Assembly (NCBI RefSeq): GCF_024181725.1
Contig: NZ_CP028908.1
Coordinates: 1,984,001-2,048,000, forward strand
Direction: 5' to 3'
DNA from: Bradyrhizobium sp. WD16
Lineage (GTDB): Bacteria > Pseudomonadota > Alphaproteobacteria > Rhizobiales > Xanthobacteraceae
DNA: 64,000 nucleotides
The position numbers and the translations under genes are program-made. The notes under the pieces were generated by a model, which was not told the origin of the DNA, did no database searches, and worked only from the letters and a program-made list of their open reading frames with translations. Each line of letters begins with the position of its first letter. Within the stretch, counting starts at the first letter, position 1. This document shows, piece by piece, positions 7,387 to 17,359 of this stretch.

Positions 7387-9141
7387 CTAATCGGCCCCGG
7401 CCGCGGTGGCGCCGCGGCTGCGCGGGTCCGGCGCGCCGAGCCAGCCGCGAGGGCTGCGGCCGATCGAATTGGCCGAGGTCTGGCCGAGCGGTTCGACCAC
7501 CACATGACCCTTGGCGCGCAGGCCGTCGAGCACCTCGGCGGCAAAGCCGTGCTCGACCCTCACTTCGTCAGGCAGCCATTGCTGATGCAGCCGCGGCAGG
7601 GCCACGGCCCGCGCGGCATCGAGGTCATAGTCGAGCACGTCGACGACCACCTGCAGCACCGCGGAGATGATGCGGCTGCCGCCGGGCGAGCCGGTCACCA
7701 GCACCACCTTGCCGTCCTTGAGCACGATGGTCGGCGTCATCGACGACAGCGGACGCTTGCCGGGGCCGGGGAGGTTGGCCTCGAAGCCGACGAGACCATA
7801 GGCATTTGACGCGCCGGGGGCGGCAGTGAAGTCGTCGAGTTCGTTGTTGAGCAGCACGCCGGTGCCCTCGGCGATCAGACCGACACCGTAACTGAAATTA
7901 AGCGTCGTGGTATTGCTCACAGCGGTGCCGTCGCGATCGACCACCGAGAAATGGGTGGTGTTGCTGCCCTCGCGCGGCGCCGGTGCGACATTCGCCACCT
8001 CGGCCGCGCTGGCGGCACGGTCAGGAGAGATGGCGGCACGCAGCTTCGCCGCGTAATCCTTGGACAGCAGCCGCTGCACCGGCGCATCGGCGAAGGACGG
8101 ATCGCCGAGATAGCGGGCGCGATCGGCATAGGCGCGCTTCATCGCCTCGATCAGGAGATGGAGCGAGGCGACCGAGCCCTGGGGCTCGGCGGCCAGTCGC
8201 GTGCCCTCGAGAATGTTCAAAGTTTCGATCAAGACCATGCCGCCCGAGGACGGCAGCGGCATGGAGAGGATCTCGGCGCCGCGATAGCTGCCGCGCACCG
8301 GCTCGCGTATCACGGGGCGATAGCCGGCGAGGTCCTCAGCGCTCACGATGCCGCCGGCGTCACGGACCGCCGCGACGAGCTTGTCGGCGACGGCGCCGCG
8401 ATAGAAGCCCTCGGGCCCCTTTTGGGCGATGATTTCGAGCGTTGCCGCAAGATCGGTCTGCACCAGGCGGTCGCCTTCACGCAGGGACGTGCCGTCCGGC
8501 CGTGCCAGAATCTTCGCGGTCGAAGGCCATTTGCTCAGCCGGCGATGCCACTGTGGCAAGGTGTCGGCGAGATCATCGCTGACGACGAAGCCGTCGCGCG
8601 CCAGCGCGATCGCCGGCGCAACGATGTCGGCGAGGGTGAAACGGCCGGAACCATAGTCGCGCAGGGCCAGTGCAAGGCCGGCGACTGTGCCTGGCACGCC
8701 GATGCCAAGGGCGGAATCGCGCGAGCGCGCCGGATCAGGTTTGCCGTCTGCGCCGAGAAAGATGTCCTTCGTCGTCGCCGCCGGCGCGGTCTCGCGATAG
8801 TCGATGGCGACATCCGGGCCGCCGGCCCGGTGGATGACCATGAAGCCGCCGCCGCCGATATTGCCGGCGCGCGGATAGGTCACCGCCAGCGCGAAGCCGG
8901 TGGCGACCGCGGCATCCACCGCGTTGCCGCCGTGCGCCAGGACAGCAGCGCCGACTTCGGCGGCCATCTTCTCCTGCGCCACCACCATCCCGCCGGCGGC
9001 GACGACGGTGCGGGACGGGGTCGCCGGCAGCGCGATGCGGGCGTCCTGGGCGCGCACCGCCAGCGGCGATGCGATGAACATCACCAGCACCAACGCAAGG
9101 GCGCAGGCCGTCCGGGCAGTTAACAAGACATTGGGGCGCAT
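7387..9141 (-). CDS. ggt: Gamma-glutamyltransferase (glutathione hydrolase)
   Basis: A 584-aa secreted Ntn-hydrolase precursor. From the ATG at 9141 there is a signal peptide (hydrophobic stretch at residues 8-28, cleavage after VRA/AQ at about 30). The large subunit contains HGGNAVDAAVATGFAL and the oxyanion-type GNIGGGGFMV. Autoprocessing is expected before Thr395 in the motif NTTHFSVVD, giving a small subunit that starts TTHFS and contains SSMTPTIVL. Length and motifs are normal, so the enzyme should be active in periplasmic glutathione or gamma-glutamyl cleavage. The frame stays open upstream to 9309, but the signal peptide fixes the start at 9141. It is divergent from the MFS gene. Confidence 0.92.
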   Translation of the reverse strand: MRPNVLLTARTACALALVLVMFIASPLAVRAQDARIALPATPSRTVVAAGGMVVAQEKMAAEVGAAVLAHGGNAVDAAVATGFALAVTYPRAGNIGGGGFMVIHRAGGPDVAIDYRETAPAATTKDIFLGADGKPDPARSRDSALGIGVPGTVAGLALALRDYGSGRFTLADIVAPAIALARDGFVVSDDLADTLPQWHRRLSKWPSTAKILARPDGTSLREGDRLVQTDLAATLEIIAQKGPEGFYRGAVADKLVAAVRDAGGIVSAEDLAGYRPVIREPVRGSYRGAEILSMPLPSSGGMVLIETLNILEGTRLAAEPQGSVASLHLLIEAMKRAYADRARYLGDPSFADAPVQRLLSKDYAAKLRAAISPDRAASAAEVANVAPAPREGSNTTHFSVVDRDGTAVSNTTTLNFSYGVGLIAEGTGVLLNNELDDFTAAPGASNAYGLVGFEANLPGPGKRPLSSMTPTIVLKDGKVVLVTGSPGGSRIISAVLQVVVDVLDYDLDAARAVALPRLHQQWLPDEVRVEHGFAAEVLDGLRAKGHVVVEPLGQTSANSIGRSPRGWLGAPDPRSRGATAAGAD

Positions 9142-9362
9142 TATCGCTGTTCCCGACACAATGCAGTCACGGATTAGCGGCACGGAGAGGTGCCGCTTGA
9201 TATGAAGATCCTCAGCGCATGCTATGACTTGGCGAACCAAAGTTCGACGATTCGGACGGCTGACGCATCGTCGGCCATGTCGCTGCCCTCCTTCAATACC
9301 ATTCCTCACGCCCGTGCCGAATCACTTGATCTCACCTCGTCGCCATCGCCGGAGCGTCCGTC

Positions 9363-10754
9363 ATGACTGACGCCGTCGCCGCCGCCAACCCAGTCATCGT
9401 CGACAGCTATCCACCGCGCGCGGCCCGGATCGGCTGGATTCTGTTCGACTGGGCGGCGCAGCCCTATTTCAGCCTGATCACGACCTTCGTCTTCGCGCCC
9501 TATTTCGCCACCCACGTCGCACCGGACCCGGCGACCGGGCAGTCGCTGTGGGGCTTCGCCACGGCCGCGGCCGGGCTTGCGATTGCCGTGCTGTCGCCGG
9601 TCCTTGGGGCGATCGCCGATGCCGCGGGTCGGCGCAAGCCGTGGATCGCGGCCTTCGGCGTCTTGCTGGTGGTGGGCGCGAGCCTGATGTGGATCGGCCG
9701 GCCGGGAGATCCATCGGTGATTGCGCCGCTGCTGCTCGCCTTCGCCGTCGCCACCATCGGGGTCGAATTCGCCACCGTGTTCAACAATGCGATGATGCCC
9801 ACCCTCGTGCCGCCGGAGCGGATCGGACGGCTGTCGGGCACCGGCTGGGCGGTGGGCTATGTCGGCGGCATCCTCAGTCTCGTGCTGGTGCTCGGCTTTC
9901 TCGCCGGAAGTCCGGAGACCGGGCGCACGCTGTTCGGCCTGTCGCCGCTGTTCGGTCTCGATCCGGTCAGCCACGAAGGCGACCGCATCACCGGCCCGCT
10001 CACCGCGGTGTGGTTCGTAATCTTCGTGATGCCGATGTTCCTGTTCACGCCGGACCATGCGGCGAAGCTGCCGGTCGGCCGCGCGGTGCGCCAGGGCCTG
10101 CGCGAATTGCGCGATACCCTGGCGACGCTGCCGCGCAACCGCGTGATGGCGACTTTCCTGATCGCCAACATGGTCTACACCGACGCGCTGGTGGCGCTGT
10201 TCGCGTTCGGCGGCATCTACGCCGCCGGCACCTTCGGCTGGCATACCATCCAGATCGGTGTATTCGGCATCCTGCTCGCATGCTCAGGCACGCTCGGTGC
10301 ATGGTCGGGCGGCAAGCTCGATGACTGGCTGGGGCCGAAGCGGGTGATCGCCGGCAGCATGACCGTGCTGCTCGTCTCAATCATGTTGATCCTGACGATC
10401 GATCGCGACCGCTTGTTCGTGGTCATTCCGGTGACGCCGCCGCAGCCCGGCGGCGGCCTGTTCGCGGCGCCGGCCGAGAAGGCCTATCTGGCGCTCGGCC
10501 TGCTGATCGGCCTAGCGGCCGGCCCGCTGCAGGCGGCCTCGCGCACGCTCCTGATCCGTCTCGCGCCGCGTGCGCGCATTACCCAGTATTTCGGCCTGTT
10601 CGCGCTGTCGGGAAAGGTCACGTCGTTCATGGCGCCGCTCGCCGTCAGTCTCGTCACCGGCATCACCATGAGCCAGAAGGCGGGCATGGCGGTGCTGATA
10701 GCGTTCTTTCTCGCCGGGCTGTTGCTGCTGCTGCGGGTGAAGGAGCGGGCGTGA
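9363..10754 (+). CDS. MFS transporter, UMF1 / Atg22-like family
   Basis: A 463-aa polytopic inner-membrane carrier with about twelve hydrophobic segments. The first helix carries the family-typical ILFDWAAQPYFSLI (residues 24-37), close to the FDWANSPY signature of UMF1/Atg22-like proteins. The MFS loop motif appears as GAIADAAGRRKPW at about 84-96 and FNNAMMPTLVPPERIGRLSG follows the fifth helix. The substrate is unknown; fungal relatives release amino acids from the vacuole. It is divergent from ggt with a 220-bp spacer that could hold both promoters. Confidence 0.88.
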   Translation: MTDAVAAANPVIVDSYPPRAARIGWILFDWAAQPYFSLITTFVFAPYFATHVAPDPATGQSLWGFATAAAGLAIAVLSPVLGAIADAAGRRKPWIAAFGVLLVVGASLMWIGRPGDPSVIAPLLLAFAVATIGVEFATVFNNAMMPTLVPPERIGRLSGTGWAVGYVGGILSLVLVLGFLAGSPETGRTLFGLSPLFGLDPVSHEGDRITGPLTAVWFVIFVMPMFLFTPDHAAKLPVGRAVRQGLRELRDTLATLPRNRVMATFLIANMVYTDALVALFAFGGIYAAGTFGWHTIQIGVFGILLACSGTLGAWSGGKLDDWLGPKRVIAGSMTVLLVSIMLILTIDRDRLFVVIPVTPPQPGGGLFAAPAEKAYLALGLLIGLAAGPLQAASRTLLIRLAPRARITQYFGLFALSGKVTSFMAPLAVSLVTGITMSQKAGMAVLIAFFLAGLLLLLRVKERA

Positions 10755-10771
10755 CGCCAGCGCGGCCCTTC

Positions 10772-10897
10772 GTCATGGCCGGGCTTATCCTGCCGTCTAC
10801 GTCTTGTCTGTAGAACGGTCGCTAAGTCGTGAATGCCCGGCAGCGTAGACAAGTTTACGCAGTCTGCGCAAAGCAGACTGCTATGGCCGGGCACGGC
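10772..10897. repeat. Intergenic palindromic element with perfect 9-bp hairpin
   Basis: The spacer between the MFS and purH genes contains the phrase ATGGCCGGGC twice (about 10774 and 10883) around GC-rich partial palindromes. Within it lies a perfect hairpin: GCAGTCTGC at 10859-10867, a 5-nt loop and GCAGACTGC at 10873-10881. It looks like one of the Bradyrhizobium/Rhodopseudomonas intergenic repeats and may act as a terminator for the convergent genes. Confidence 0.5.
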
Positions 10898-10977
10898 GAT
10901 TGAATGAGCGGCTGATCCAGTTTGCGAGGTCGGTCGGGCCGACGGGATGGGAGACAGCCCGTCACGCATATCCCGCA

Positions 10978-12570
10978 TCAATGCCGGAAGTGGCGAGTCC
11001 CGGTGAATACCATGGCGATGCCGTGCTCGTCGGCGGCCTTGATCACCAGGTCGTCGCGGATCGAGCCGCCAGGCTGGATCACCGCGGTGGCGCCGGCCTC
11101 GATTGCTGCCAGCAGGCCGTCGGCGAAGGGGAAGAAGGCGTCGGAGGCCACCACCGAGCCCTTGGTCAGCGGCGTCGCCAGCTTCAATTCGGCGGCGGCA
11201 TCCTGGGCCTTGCGCGCCGCGATCCGCGCCGAATCGACCCGGCTCATCTGTCCCGCGCCGATGCCGACGGTGGCGAGATCCTTGGCGTAGATGATCGTGT
11301 TGGACTTCACATGCTTGGCGACGCGGAAGGCGAAGCGCAGGTCGCGCAGTTCCGCCTCGGTCGGCGCCCGCTTGGTCACCGTGGTCAGCGTCATGTCGTC
11401 GACCACTGCATTGTCACGGCTCTGCACCAGAAGGCCGCCGGCGACGGTCTTGGCGGTCAGGCCGCTGGCGCGCGGGTCGGGCAGGCCGCCGGCGAGCAGC
11501 AGCCGCAGGGCCTTCTTGGCCGCGACGATGGCGATCGCCTCCTCGGTGGCGTCGGGCGCGATGATCACCTCGGTGAAGATCTCGGTGATGGCGCGGGCGG
11601 CGTCGGCGTCCAGGGTGCGGTTGAGCGCGACGATGCCGCCATAGGCCGAGGTCGAATCGCAGGCCAGCGCCTGGCGATAGGCGCTGACGAGATCGGGACC
11701 CTCGGCGACGCCGCAGGGATTGGCGTGCTTGACGATGACGCAGGCGGCGGTGCGCCTGGGATCGAACTCGCCGACGCATTCATAGGCGGCGTCGGTGTCG
11801 TTGATGTTGTTGTAGGAGAGCTGCTTGCCCTGCACCTGCCGCGCCGAGGCGACACCGGGGCGACGGTCCGGCAGCGCATAGAACGCCGCCTTCTGATGCG
11901 GGTTCTCGCCATAGCGCAGCGCCTCGATCAGGCGTCCGCCGAAGCTGCGGAAATCCGGCGCGTCGATGGCGAGGCGGGCGTTGAACCAGTTGGAGATCGC
12001 AGCATCGTAGGCGGCGGTCCGGGCATAGGCCTTGGCCGCGAGACGGCGACGAAGGCCGCGCGTGGTGGCGCCGTCATGGGCAGTGAGTTCATCGAGCACC
12101 GCCTGGTAGTCGGCGGGCTCGACCACCACGGCGACATCCTCATGGTTCTTGGCGGCGGCGCGGATCATGGCCGGTCCGCCGATATCGATATTCTCGATGC
12201 AGTCCTCTTCGCCGGCGCCTTTGTCGACGGTGGCCTCGAACGGGTAGAGGTTGACCACCAGAAGGTCGATCGGAACGATGCCATGGGCGGCCATCGACTT
12301 GGCGTGCTCGGCGTTGTCGCGGATGGCGAGCAGGCCGCCATGGACCTTGGGATGCAGGGTCTTGACCCGTCCGTCCATCATCTCGGGAAAGCCGGTGAGG
12401 TCGGCGACGTCGAGCACCTTGAGCCCGGCTTCGGCGATGGCCCTGGCGGTGCCGCCGGTGGAGACCAACTCGACGCCGCGGCCGGCCAGGGCCCGGGCGA
12501 ATTCGATCAGGCCCGACTTGTCGGAAACGGAAATGAGGGCGCGGGTCACGCGGCGCGGATGATCGGTCAT
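10978..12570 (-). CDS. purH: Bifunctional AICAR transformylase / IMP cyclohydrolase
   Basis: A 530-aa cytosolic enzyme for the last two steps of purine synthesis: formylation of AICAR with 10-formyl-THF, then ring closure to IMP. The N-terminal MGS-like cyclohydrolase domain starts at [19 protein letters not shown] and contains [10 protein letters not shown] and [16 protein letters not shown]. The C-terminal transformylase domain contains [30 protein letters not shown] and the C-terminal [12 protein letters not shown] chose the ATG at 12570; the frame is open further upstream but unlike the family. It is the third gene of the minus-strand row rsmB, heparinase-like, purH, an order common in this group. 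FolD, which supplies the folate cofactor, is at 40.8 kb. Confidence 0.95.
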   Translation of the reverse strand: MTDHPRRVTRALISVSDKSGLIEFARALAGRGVELVSTGGTARAIAEAGLKVLDVADLTGFPEMMDGRVKTLHPKVHGGLLAIRDNAEHAKSMAAHGIVPIDLLVVNLYPFEATVDKGAGEEDCIENIDIGGPAMIRAAAKNHEDVAVVVEPADYQAVLDELTAHDGATTRGLRRRLAAKAYARTAAYDAAISNWFNARLAIDAPDFRSFGGRLIEALRYGENPHQKAAFYALPDRRPGVASARQVQGKQLSYNNINDTDAAYECVGEFDPRRTAACVIVKHANPCGVAEGPDLVSAYRQALACDSTSAYGGIVALNRTLDADAARAITEIFTEVIIAPDATEEAIAIVAAKKALRLLLAGGLPDPRASGLTAKTVAGGLLVQSRDNAVVDDMTLTTVTKRAPTEAELRDLRFAFRVAKHVKSNTIIYAKDLATVGIGAGQMSRVDSARIAARKAQDAAAELKLATPLTKGSVVASDAFFPFADGLLAAIEAGATAVIQPGGSIRDDLVIKAADEHGIAMVFTGTRHFRH

Positions 12571-12787
12571 GGCGATGGGTCCAGGGGGATGATGTTGCCC
12601 GCCGCCTAGCACGAATTGGCCGGCCGAGAAACCGCCGGACCGGACTTTCCGGCACGAAACGAAAGAATTGACCGATAATGCACCTTCGTGCCGCGCCTCC
12701 TCACAGGCCGGCTGATGCAAGGTCGCAAGCGGGGCGTGGAACCGGCAGCCGCGCCGTCGTCCTGAAGCGCCCGCGCAGCAACCCAAC

Positions 12788-14548
12788 TCAGAGCGGTAGT
12801 TCCGGCTCCTTGCGGATGTTGCGCCGCGCCGCGGTGGCGGAGGCCGAACTCGTCGAGCGCACGAAGGTCCAGCGGACGCTGGCCGCGTGCCGCGCGTTCT
12901 GGTGGATCACGATCTGGACGGTGCGGCGCGGCCCGTCGGTGCCGGCGAGGAAAACGCTTTCCTCGAGTTCCACCCGGTCGTCCAGCGCCTCGAAGGTCCA
13001 CACGTCGCGGTTGGGAAGAACCAGCATGACGCCGCGGGCATCGCTCAGGCGGCTCGCCTTGACCGATGGGTGCAGATGAAAGCGCAGGGCGAAATCGTCC
13101 GACCCGGAACGGATGCGATGGCCGGGCGGGCTCGTCAGCGTATCTTCGCCGTCGAGCCGGCTGCCGTCGTCGGCCATGACCAGCACCCGGCGGTGCACCA
13201 GCCCGAACTGCGACAGATAGCCGTCATGGGAGGCCGTGAGCATGACGCCGTTGCTCACCGTCTCGCGATAGGCCTCGACCGTGGTCGGTCCGCGGCTGAT
13301 CGGCGAGCCGTGCAGCATCCGCTTCATCGCCGCGAACTCGACGAACTGGCAGGACGAGGTTTCGTGATAGGTCAGGGTCGAATGCGCCGCGGTGCTGCGG
13401 GCGAAACTTCGCCAGTTGTCGCGACCGGTTGGCGGCATGCCGCAATTGGTGACGATCCGCGCCGTGCCCGACGACAGTTCGAAGGACAGGCAGCCGGCAT
13501 GGGCGTCGAGGCTGACGCTGGCCAGCGGCGGCGGGCCGGCGTCCATGATCAGCGTCATCGATGCGGCGTCGAGACGCTGGAAGCCGCTATGCGGCATGCT
13601 CGCCATCGGCGTGCCGTGGGTATCGTCATAGGCGAGCAGCGTCGCCACCAGGTCGCCCGACGTCACGCTCATGCCGTTGAACAGCGCGAAACTGCCGTCG
13701 CCGTGGCGGAAGAAGCGCAGCATCGGCATCATGCGGTCGATGGCGTTGAGCAGGGTGGAGGGCGGCGCGATGTTGCGGGCCGCGAAGGTCTGGCGCAACG
13801 GCAACAGATCGAGCAGCAGCTCGATCATGGCGCCGGGGTTGCGCGAGATGTGGCCGCCGTCGGGGAGGATCTGGCGCAGCAGTTCGTCCGACAGCCGCCG
13901 CGTCGCGCCGCGAATATGGCGGCCCTGATTGGCAAGACACAGCGCCGCATAGCACAGCGCGATCTGCACCTGAAGCCGCGGCACGCCGTCGACGATGTCG
14001 ATCATCGTGTAGCGCAGGTAGCGGATCTCGCGAGTCAGCCCGCGCAGGTAACGGCGATAGAATTTGCTGTCGGTGTCCGACAGCACGAGAGGCGCCTGGG
14101 ACAGCAGCGAAATCACGCGCCTTGCAAGCACGTCGGCGCGCCAGGCCACGTCGCTGCTGTAGCGGCCATTGGTGAGCCAGTCCTCGATCAGCGAGCGGGC
14201 ATTGGCCCGGGTCAGCGCCGAATCCGCGGCCCGCAGGTGGCGCAGCCAGCCGAATCCGAGCAGCGCGGCCGCCCAATCCTCCGAGGGCGGCGCGATCTCG
14301 AAGATCGATCGGCCGTGACAGGTGACGATCTTGCCGGCGAAGACGAAGCGCCCGGCATAGATCTCGGCCGCGCGGGTGGCGTCGGTGGTGCGCAGGTCCT
14401 GCGGGGCGATGATCAGGCGGTCGGCCCGCGAGGGAACGAGTCGCGACAGCGCCACCGATCCTTCGCCGAGGCGTGCCGCGGTCTTGCGCGCGAAGCGCCC
14501 CAGCAGCAGCGTCGAAATCTGTCCTCGTTGAGCGGCCGACACGCGCAC
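12788..14548 (-). CDS. Heparinase II/III family protein
   Basis: A 586-aa protein. An alpha/alpha-toroid-like N-terminal half (about residues 80-310, with [10 protein letters not shown] and [36 protein letters not shown]) is followed by a beta-sandwich heparinase II/III C-terminal half starting around [10 protein letters not shown] and including [24 protein letters not shown]. No signal peptide is evident. Family members are polysaccharide lyases, but the alphaproteobacterial protein next to purH has no assigned substrate; a role in processing an envelope glycan is a guess. The start is GTG with AAAGG just before it. It lies between rsmB (114 bp upstream) and purH (217 bp downstream) on the same strand. 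Confidence 0.85.
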   Translation of the reverse strand: MRVSAAQRGQISTLLLGRFARKTAARLGEGSVALSRLVPSRADRLIIAPQDLRTTDATRAAEIYAGRFVFAGKIVTCHGRSIFEIAPPSEDWAAALLGFGWLRHLRAADSALTRANARSLIEDWLTNGRYSSDVAWRADVLARRVISLLSQAPLVLSDTDSKFYRRYLRGLTREIRYLRYTMIDIVDGVPRLQVQIALCYAALCLANQGRHIRGATRRLSDELLRQILPDGGHISRNPGAMIELLLDLLPLRQTFAARNIAPPSTLLNAIDRMMPMLRFFRHGDGSFALFNGMSVTSGDLVATLLAYDDTHGTPMASMPHSGFQRLDAASMTLIMDAGPPPLASVSLDAHAGCLSFELSSGTARIVTNCGMPPTGRDNWRSFARSTAAHSTLTYHETSSCQFVEFAAMKRMLHGSPISRGPTTVEAYRETVSNGVMLTASHDGYLSQFGLVHRRVLVMADDGSRLDGEDTLTSPPGHRIRSGSDDFALRFHLHPSVKASRLSDARGVMLVLPNRDVWTFEALDDRVELEESVFLAGTDGPRRTVQIVIHQNARHAASVRWTFVRSTSSASATAARRNIRKEPELPL

Positions 14549-14662
14549 CTTTGCCGGGGTGAGAATCGATGCGAATCCTTTTAGTCTGGAAACGCGCTGA
14601 GCACACCATGGGACGAATCAGGCGGGCCGAATCAGTCTGGCCGGGCCAGACAGCCGGGGACC

Positions 14663-16024
14663 TTACGTCATCTCTTGGCTTGCCGGGCTCTTGACCAGCC
14701 GGGCGGCGTAGAAGCCGTCGATCCCGGCCAGCCGCGGGTCGGCATGGGGCAGGTGGCAGGGCAGGGTGCGAATCTCGCCCAGCGCGGTCAGCAGCTCGGC
14801 GCGGCCGCCGACCTCGCTCGGCTCGACCGGCGAGCGGCTCATCCCTGATTCGCCCGCCAGCAGCGCGGCGATCGCCTGTTCGCCCTCCTCAGGTTCGAGC
14901 GAGCAGGTGCAATAGACCAAGGTGCCGCCGGGCTTGAGCAGGGTGACGGCCTTCTGCAACAGGCGCCGTTGCAAGCCGACCAATGCCGCGATATCGGCCT
15001 CCTGCTTGAGCCAGGCGACATCGGGGTGGCGGCGCAGGGTTCCGGTGGCGGTGCATGGCGCGTCCACCAGGACGCCGTCGAACGGGCCGCCCTGCCACTC
15101 GACCGCGTCCGCCACCACGGCATCCGCCGTGAGCGACAGGCGGGAAAGATTGTCGCGCAGCCGCGCCACCCGCGCGGGTGACCGGTCGACGGCGGTGACG
15201 AGGGCTCCTGCATGAGCGAGCTGGGCGGTCTTGCCGCCCGGGGCGGCGCAGAGATCGGCAATCGTCCTGCCTTTGACGTCGCCGAACAGTTTTGCCGGGA
15301 GCGCGGCGCCGGCATCCTGCACCCACCACTGGCCCTCGGTGAAGCCGGGCAGCAGAGTGATCGGTCCCTGCAGCAGCGTCCGCACCGTGCCGGTGGGCAG
15401 CAATTCGCCATGGAGGCGGCTGGCCCAGGCTGCAGCATCGCCTTTCACCGTCAGGTCGAGTGGAGGTTCATGGCTGAGTGCGCGCGCCATGGCGCGCGCA
15501 GTATCCTCGCCGTAATGGGCGATCCATCGCGTCATCAGCCAGGCCGGAACGTCGAGCGACTGGGATTCGACCTCGGCGATCAACGGACGTGCTTCACGGG
15601 CGCAGCGGCGCAGCACCGCATTGACGAGACCGGCGTAACGCGCCGCGCGACGGTCGGCCTGGACAAGTCGGACCGAGAGATCGACCGCGGCATGATCGGG
15701 GACATCCATCCACAGGATCTGCGCGGCGCCGATCATCAACGCGCTCTGGGCGCGCGGCGCGTCGCTCGGCAGGCCCTTGTCAAGAAGCTGGGAGAGGACA
15801 TGGCGCAGCGTGCCGAGGCGGCGCAGCACGGTGGCCACGAGGCGCCGCATCAGGGCGCGGTCGCGATCCGACAGCGTCCTCAGTGCGGGATGGGCCGCGG
15901 CGCCGTCGAGCTGGTCGTCGAGCATGCGCCGCTTGTGCAGCACGCCGTCAAGAATATCCGCCGCGATCCGGCGCGTGGCGAGGCCTGGAACCTCGGAAGG
16001 CGGAACGAATCGCGAAGGGCTCAT
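14663..16024 (-). CDS. rsmB: 16S rRNA (cytosine-C5)-methyltransferase, RsmB family
   Basis: A 453-aa enzyme. The N-terminal NusB-like RNA-binding domain (about 15-145: RRIAADILDGVLHKRRMLDD through YAGLVNAVLRR) is followed by a Rossmann methyltransferase domain. The SAM-binding loop is ADLCAAPGGKTAQLAH. The two family cysteines are visible in VDAPCTATGTLRRHPDVAWL and LVYCTCSLEPEEGE, the covalent-catalysis and release residues of RNA m5C methyltransferases. By family it methylates C967 of 16S rRNA. Length is normal for RsmB. It heads the minus-strand row toward purH and is divergent from the SDHAF4-like gene. Confidence 0.93.
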   Translation of the reverse strand: MSPSRFVPPSEVPGLATRRIAADILDGVLHKRRMLDDQLDGAAAHPALRTLSDRDRALMRRLVATVLRRLGTLRHVLSQLLDKGLPSDAPRAQSALMIGAAQILWMDVPDHAAVDLSVRLVQADRRAARYAGLVNAVLRRCAREARPLIAEVESQSLDVPAWLMTRWIAHYGEDTARAMARALSHEPPLDLTVKGDAAAWASRLHGELLPTGTVRTLLQGPITLLPGFTEGQWWVQDAGAALPAKLFGDVKGRTIADLCAAPGGKTAQLAHAGALVTAVDRSPARVARLRDNLSRLSLTADAVVADAVEWQGGPFDGVLVDAPCTATGTLRRHPDVAWLKQEADIAALVGLQRRLLQKAVTLLKPGGTLVYCTCSLEPEEGEQAIAALLAGESGMSRSPVEPSEVGGRAELLTALGEIRTLPCHLPHADPRLAGIDGFYAARLVKSPASQEMT

Positions 16025-16200
16025 GCGTCAGGAAACGTTGCTGTGGGGGGAAAAGATATCACGACGGTTCGTCGCGGCGGGATGATCACCCTGGCATGCG
16101 AATATGCCAAATGTAAGAAGTGCCATCGTTATATCACGGAGTTGCCACCACGATTCCGCGTCGTCATCGCTGCCGCGAGGCGCTATGATGGCGTTCTGCT

Positions 16201-16292
16201 TGTGTCCTGTCTGCGAATGACCGCTTCATTTGCCGCACGGTCGGACGGTCATTCGCACCGCAAAGGGCATAGGCAATTGCGAGACGCTGCAC
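16201..16292. repeat. Decayed hybrid of family B (left) and family A (right half)
   Basis: Positions 16201-16257 carry a degenerate family B palindrome (TGTCCTGTCTGCGAATGACCG ... CGGTCATTCGCACCG arms). It is joined at 16261 to the right half of family A (GGGCATAGGCAATTGCGAGAC). The hybrid ends 13 bp before the SDHAF4-like start codon, so it forms that gene's leader. Confidence 0.7.
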
Positions 16293-16305
16293 GAGTGGAG
16301 AAGTC

Positions 16306-16530
16306 ATGACGATCGACGCCGCGCCGGACGACAAAGCCGAGCCGCAGACCGAAGCTCCGGCGAGGCCGCTGCCGCCGGCGGCGCAGCGCGCTCTGGCCGA
16401 AGCCGCCGAACGGCGCGCGAAGACCGAGCGCGAGGCGCAGGCGCGGCCGAAGGAAATGCAGGGCCCGTCCGGTCCGGAACCGACTCGTTACGGCGACTGG
16501 GAGCGCAAGGGCATCGCCTCGGACTTCTGA
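16306..16530 (+). CDS. DUF1674 protein, succinate dehydrogenase assembly factor 4 (SDHAF4) homologue
   Basis: A 74-aa soluble protein. The first 55 residues are charged and Ala/Pro-rich (low complexity). The C-terminus PTRYGDWERKGIASDF matches the DUF1674/SDHAF4 signature PTRYGDWE.KG...DF. In mitochondria SDHAF4 binds flavinylated SdhA and promotes joining to SdhB; the bacterial homologue is inferred to do the same. Its presumed client sdhCDAB is at 60.3-63.8 kb in this window. A GGAG lies 7 nt before the ATG. The gene is divergent from rsmB, with a repeat hybrid filling the spacer. Confidence 0.85.
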   Translation: MTIDAAPDDKAEPQTEAPARPLPPAAQRALAEAAERRAKTEREAQARPKEMQGPSGPEPTRYGDWERKGIASDF

Positions 16531-16695
16531 CTTTTCTCGGAGTTCTGGCTTTCCAAGATCGGGCGAATCAATCGAGCGCGGTGCGCATCGGACGCTCCCG
16601 CGGCTCTGTTTTGCCTCAAATACCCCACCGACCCTCACAATCGTTCTCGTTTTGTGCTAGATTCGCAACGGTCCAGCGCGCCGAGCTCTTCTCCC

Positions 16696-17247
16696 ATGTG
16701 GCTGCATCCTCGCCTGAATTCGCCCTGGCGCCATCGCTTCGCGGCGGCCTTGCCGTGGGTCTTCGTGATCGGAATCGCTGTCGGCACCATGTTGCCGTTG
16801 CGCCGGCTTCTCCATCTGCCGCCGGCCTGGCCGGACCGCGCCCAGGAGGTGTTGTGGCAGGGCGGCCACGACGCGCGGTATCAGGTGGATGTGTTGCGCA
16901 CCGTCGACGGCGATACTTTCGTCGCCCGCGTCCGCCTGCCGGACCGCAGCGTCGTCACGCGGGTGCGGCTGCGCGGCATCGATGCGCCCGAGCTCAAGGC
17001 CCAATGTGCGCGCGAGCTACGCATGGCGGAAGCGGCGACGCGGTCGCTGCGCGCGCTGCTCGATCAGGGCGGCGTCACGATCTTCAATATCGGCCCTGAC
17101 AAATATGCCGGCCGGGTGGTGGCCGATGCGGCAACGACCAGCACCGCCAACATCTCCGCCGCGTTGCTCGCCGCTGGTCAGGTCCGCGGTTATGACGGCG
17201 GCCACCGCAGCGGCTGGTGCGGTGGTGCCTGGAGCTTCGGGCGCTGA
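16696..17247 (+). CDS. Membrane-anchored thermonuclease (SNase)-like protein
   Basis: A 183-aa protein with one N-terminal membrane segment (about residues 15-38, ALPWVFVIGIAVGTMLPL) and an SNase-fold domain. Recognisable core motifs are VLRTVDGDTFVARVRL, then VRLRGIDAPELKAQC and DKYAGRVVADA, matching staphylococcal nuclease beta-barrel elements including the calcium/phosphate-binding Asp and Arg. A C-terminal GHRSGWCG follows. It may be an anchored nuclease exposed to the periplasm, but many bacterial members have no shown activity. ATG 16696 is preferred because it begins just before the basic and hydrophobic anchor. It ends 26 bp before a repeat cluster. Confidence 0.82.
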   Translation: MWLHPRLNSPWRHRFAAALPWVFVIGIAVGTMLPLRRLLHLPPAWPDRAQEVLWQGGHDARYQVDVLRTVDGDTFVARVRLPDRSVVTRVRLRGIDAPELKAQCARELRMAEAATRSLRALLDQGGVTIFNIGPDKYAGRVVADAATTSTANISAALLAAGQVRGYDGGHRSGWCGGAWSFGR

Positions 17248-17272
17248 CGCCCGGCCAGCGACATCGGCCGCA

Positions 17273-17347
17273 CTAGTGTCCTGTCTCCGAATTACCGCTT
17301 CATTTGCCTCACCCTCGCACGGTAATTCGGTGACATACGGACACTAG
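17273..17347 (-). repeat. Palindromic repeat family B, full copy in reverse orientation (75 bp)
   Basis: The reverse complement matches the copy at 6523-6597 base for base, apart from a few positions in the left arm. It is followed by a 12-bp A-rich spacer and a family A copy, so the whole composite 6432-6597 recurs here inverted. Confidence 0.85.
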
Positions 17348-17359
17348 CAAAATCAAAAG

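Noticed and set aside
12606-13001. 131-aa minus-strand ORF near the purH/heparinase border
   Set aside because: Out-of-frame shadow of the heparinase-like gene's 3' end with Arg/Pro-rich composition.
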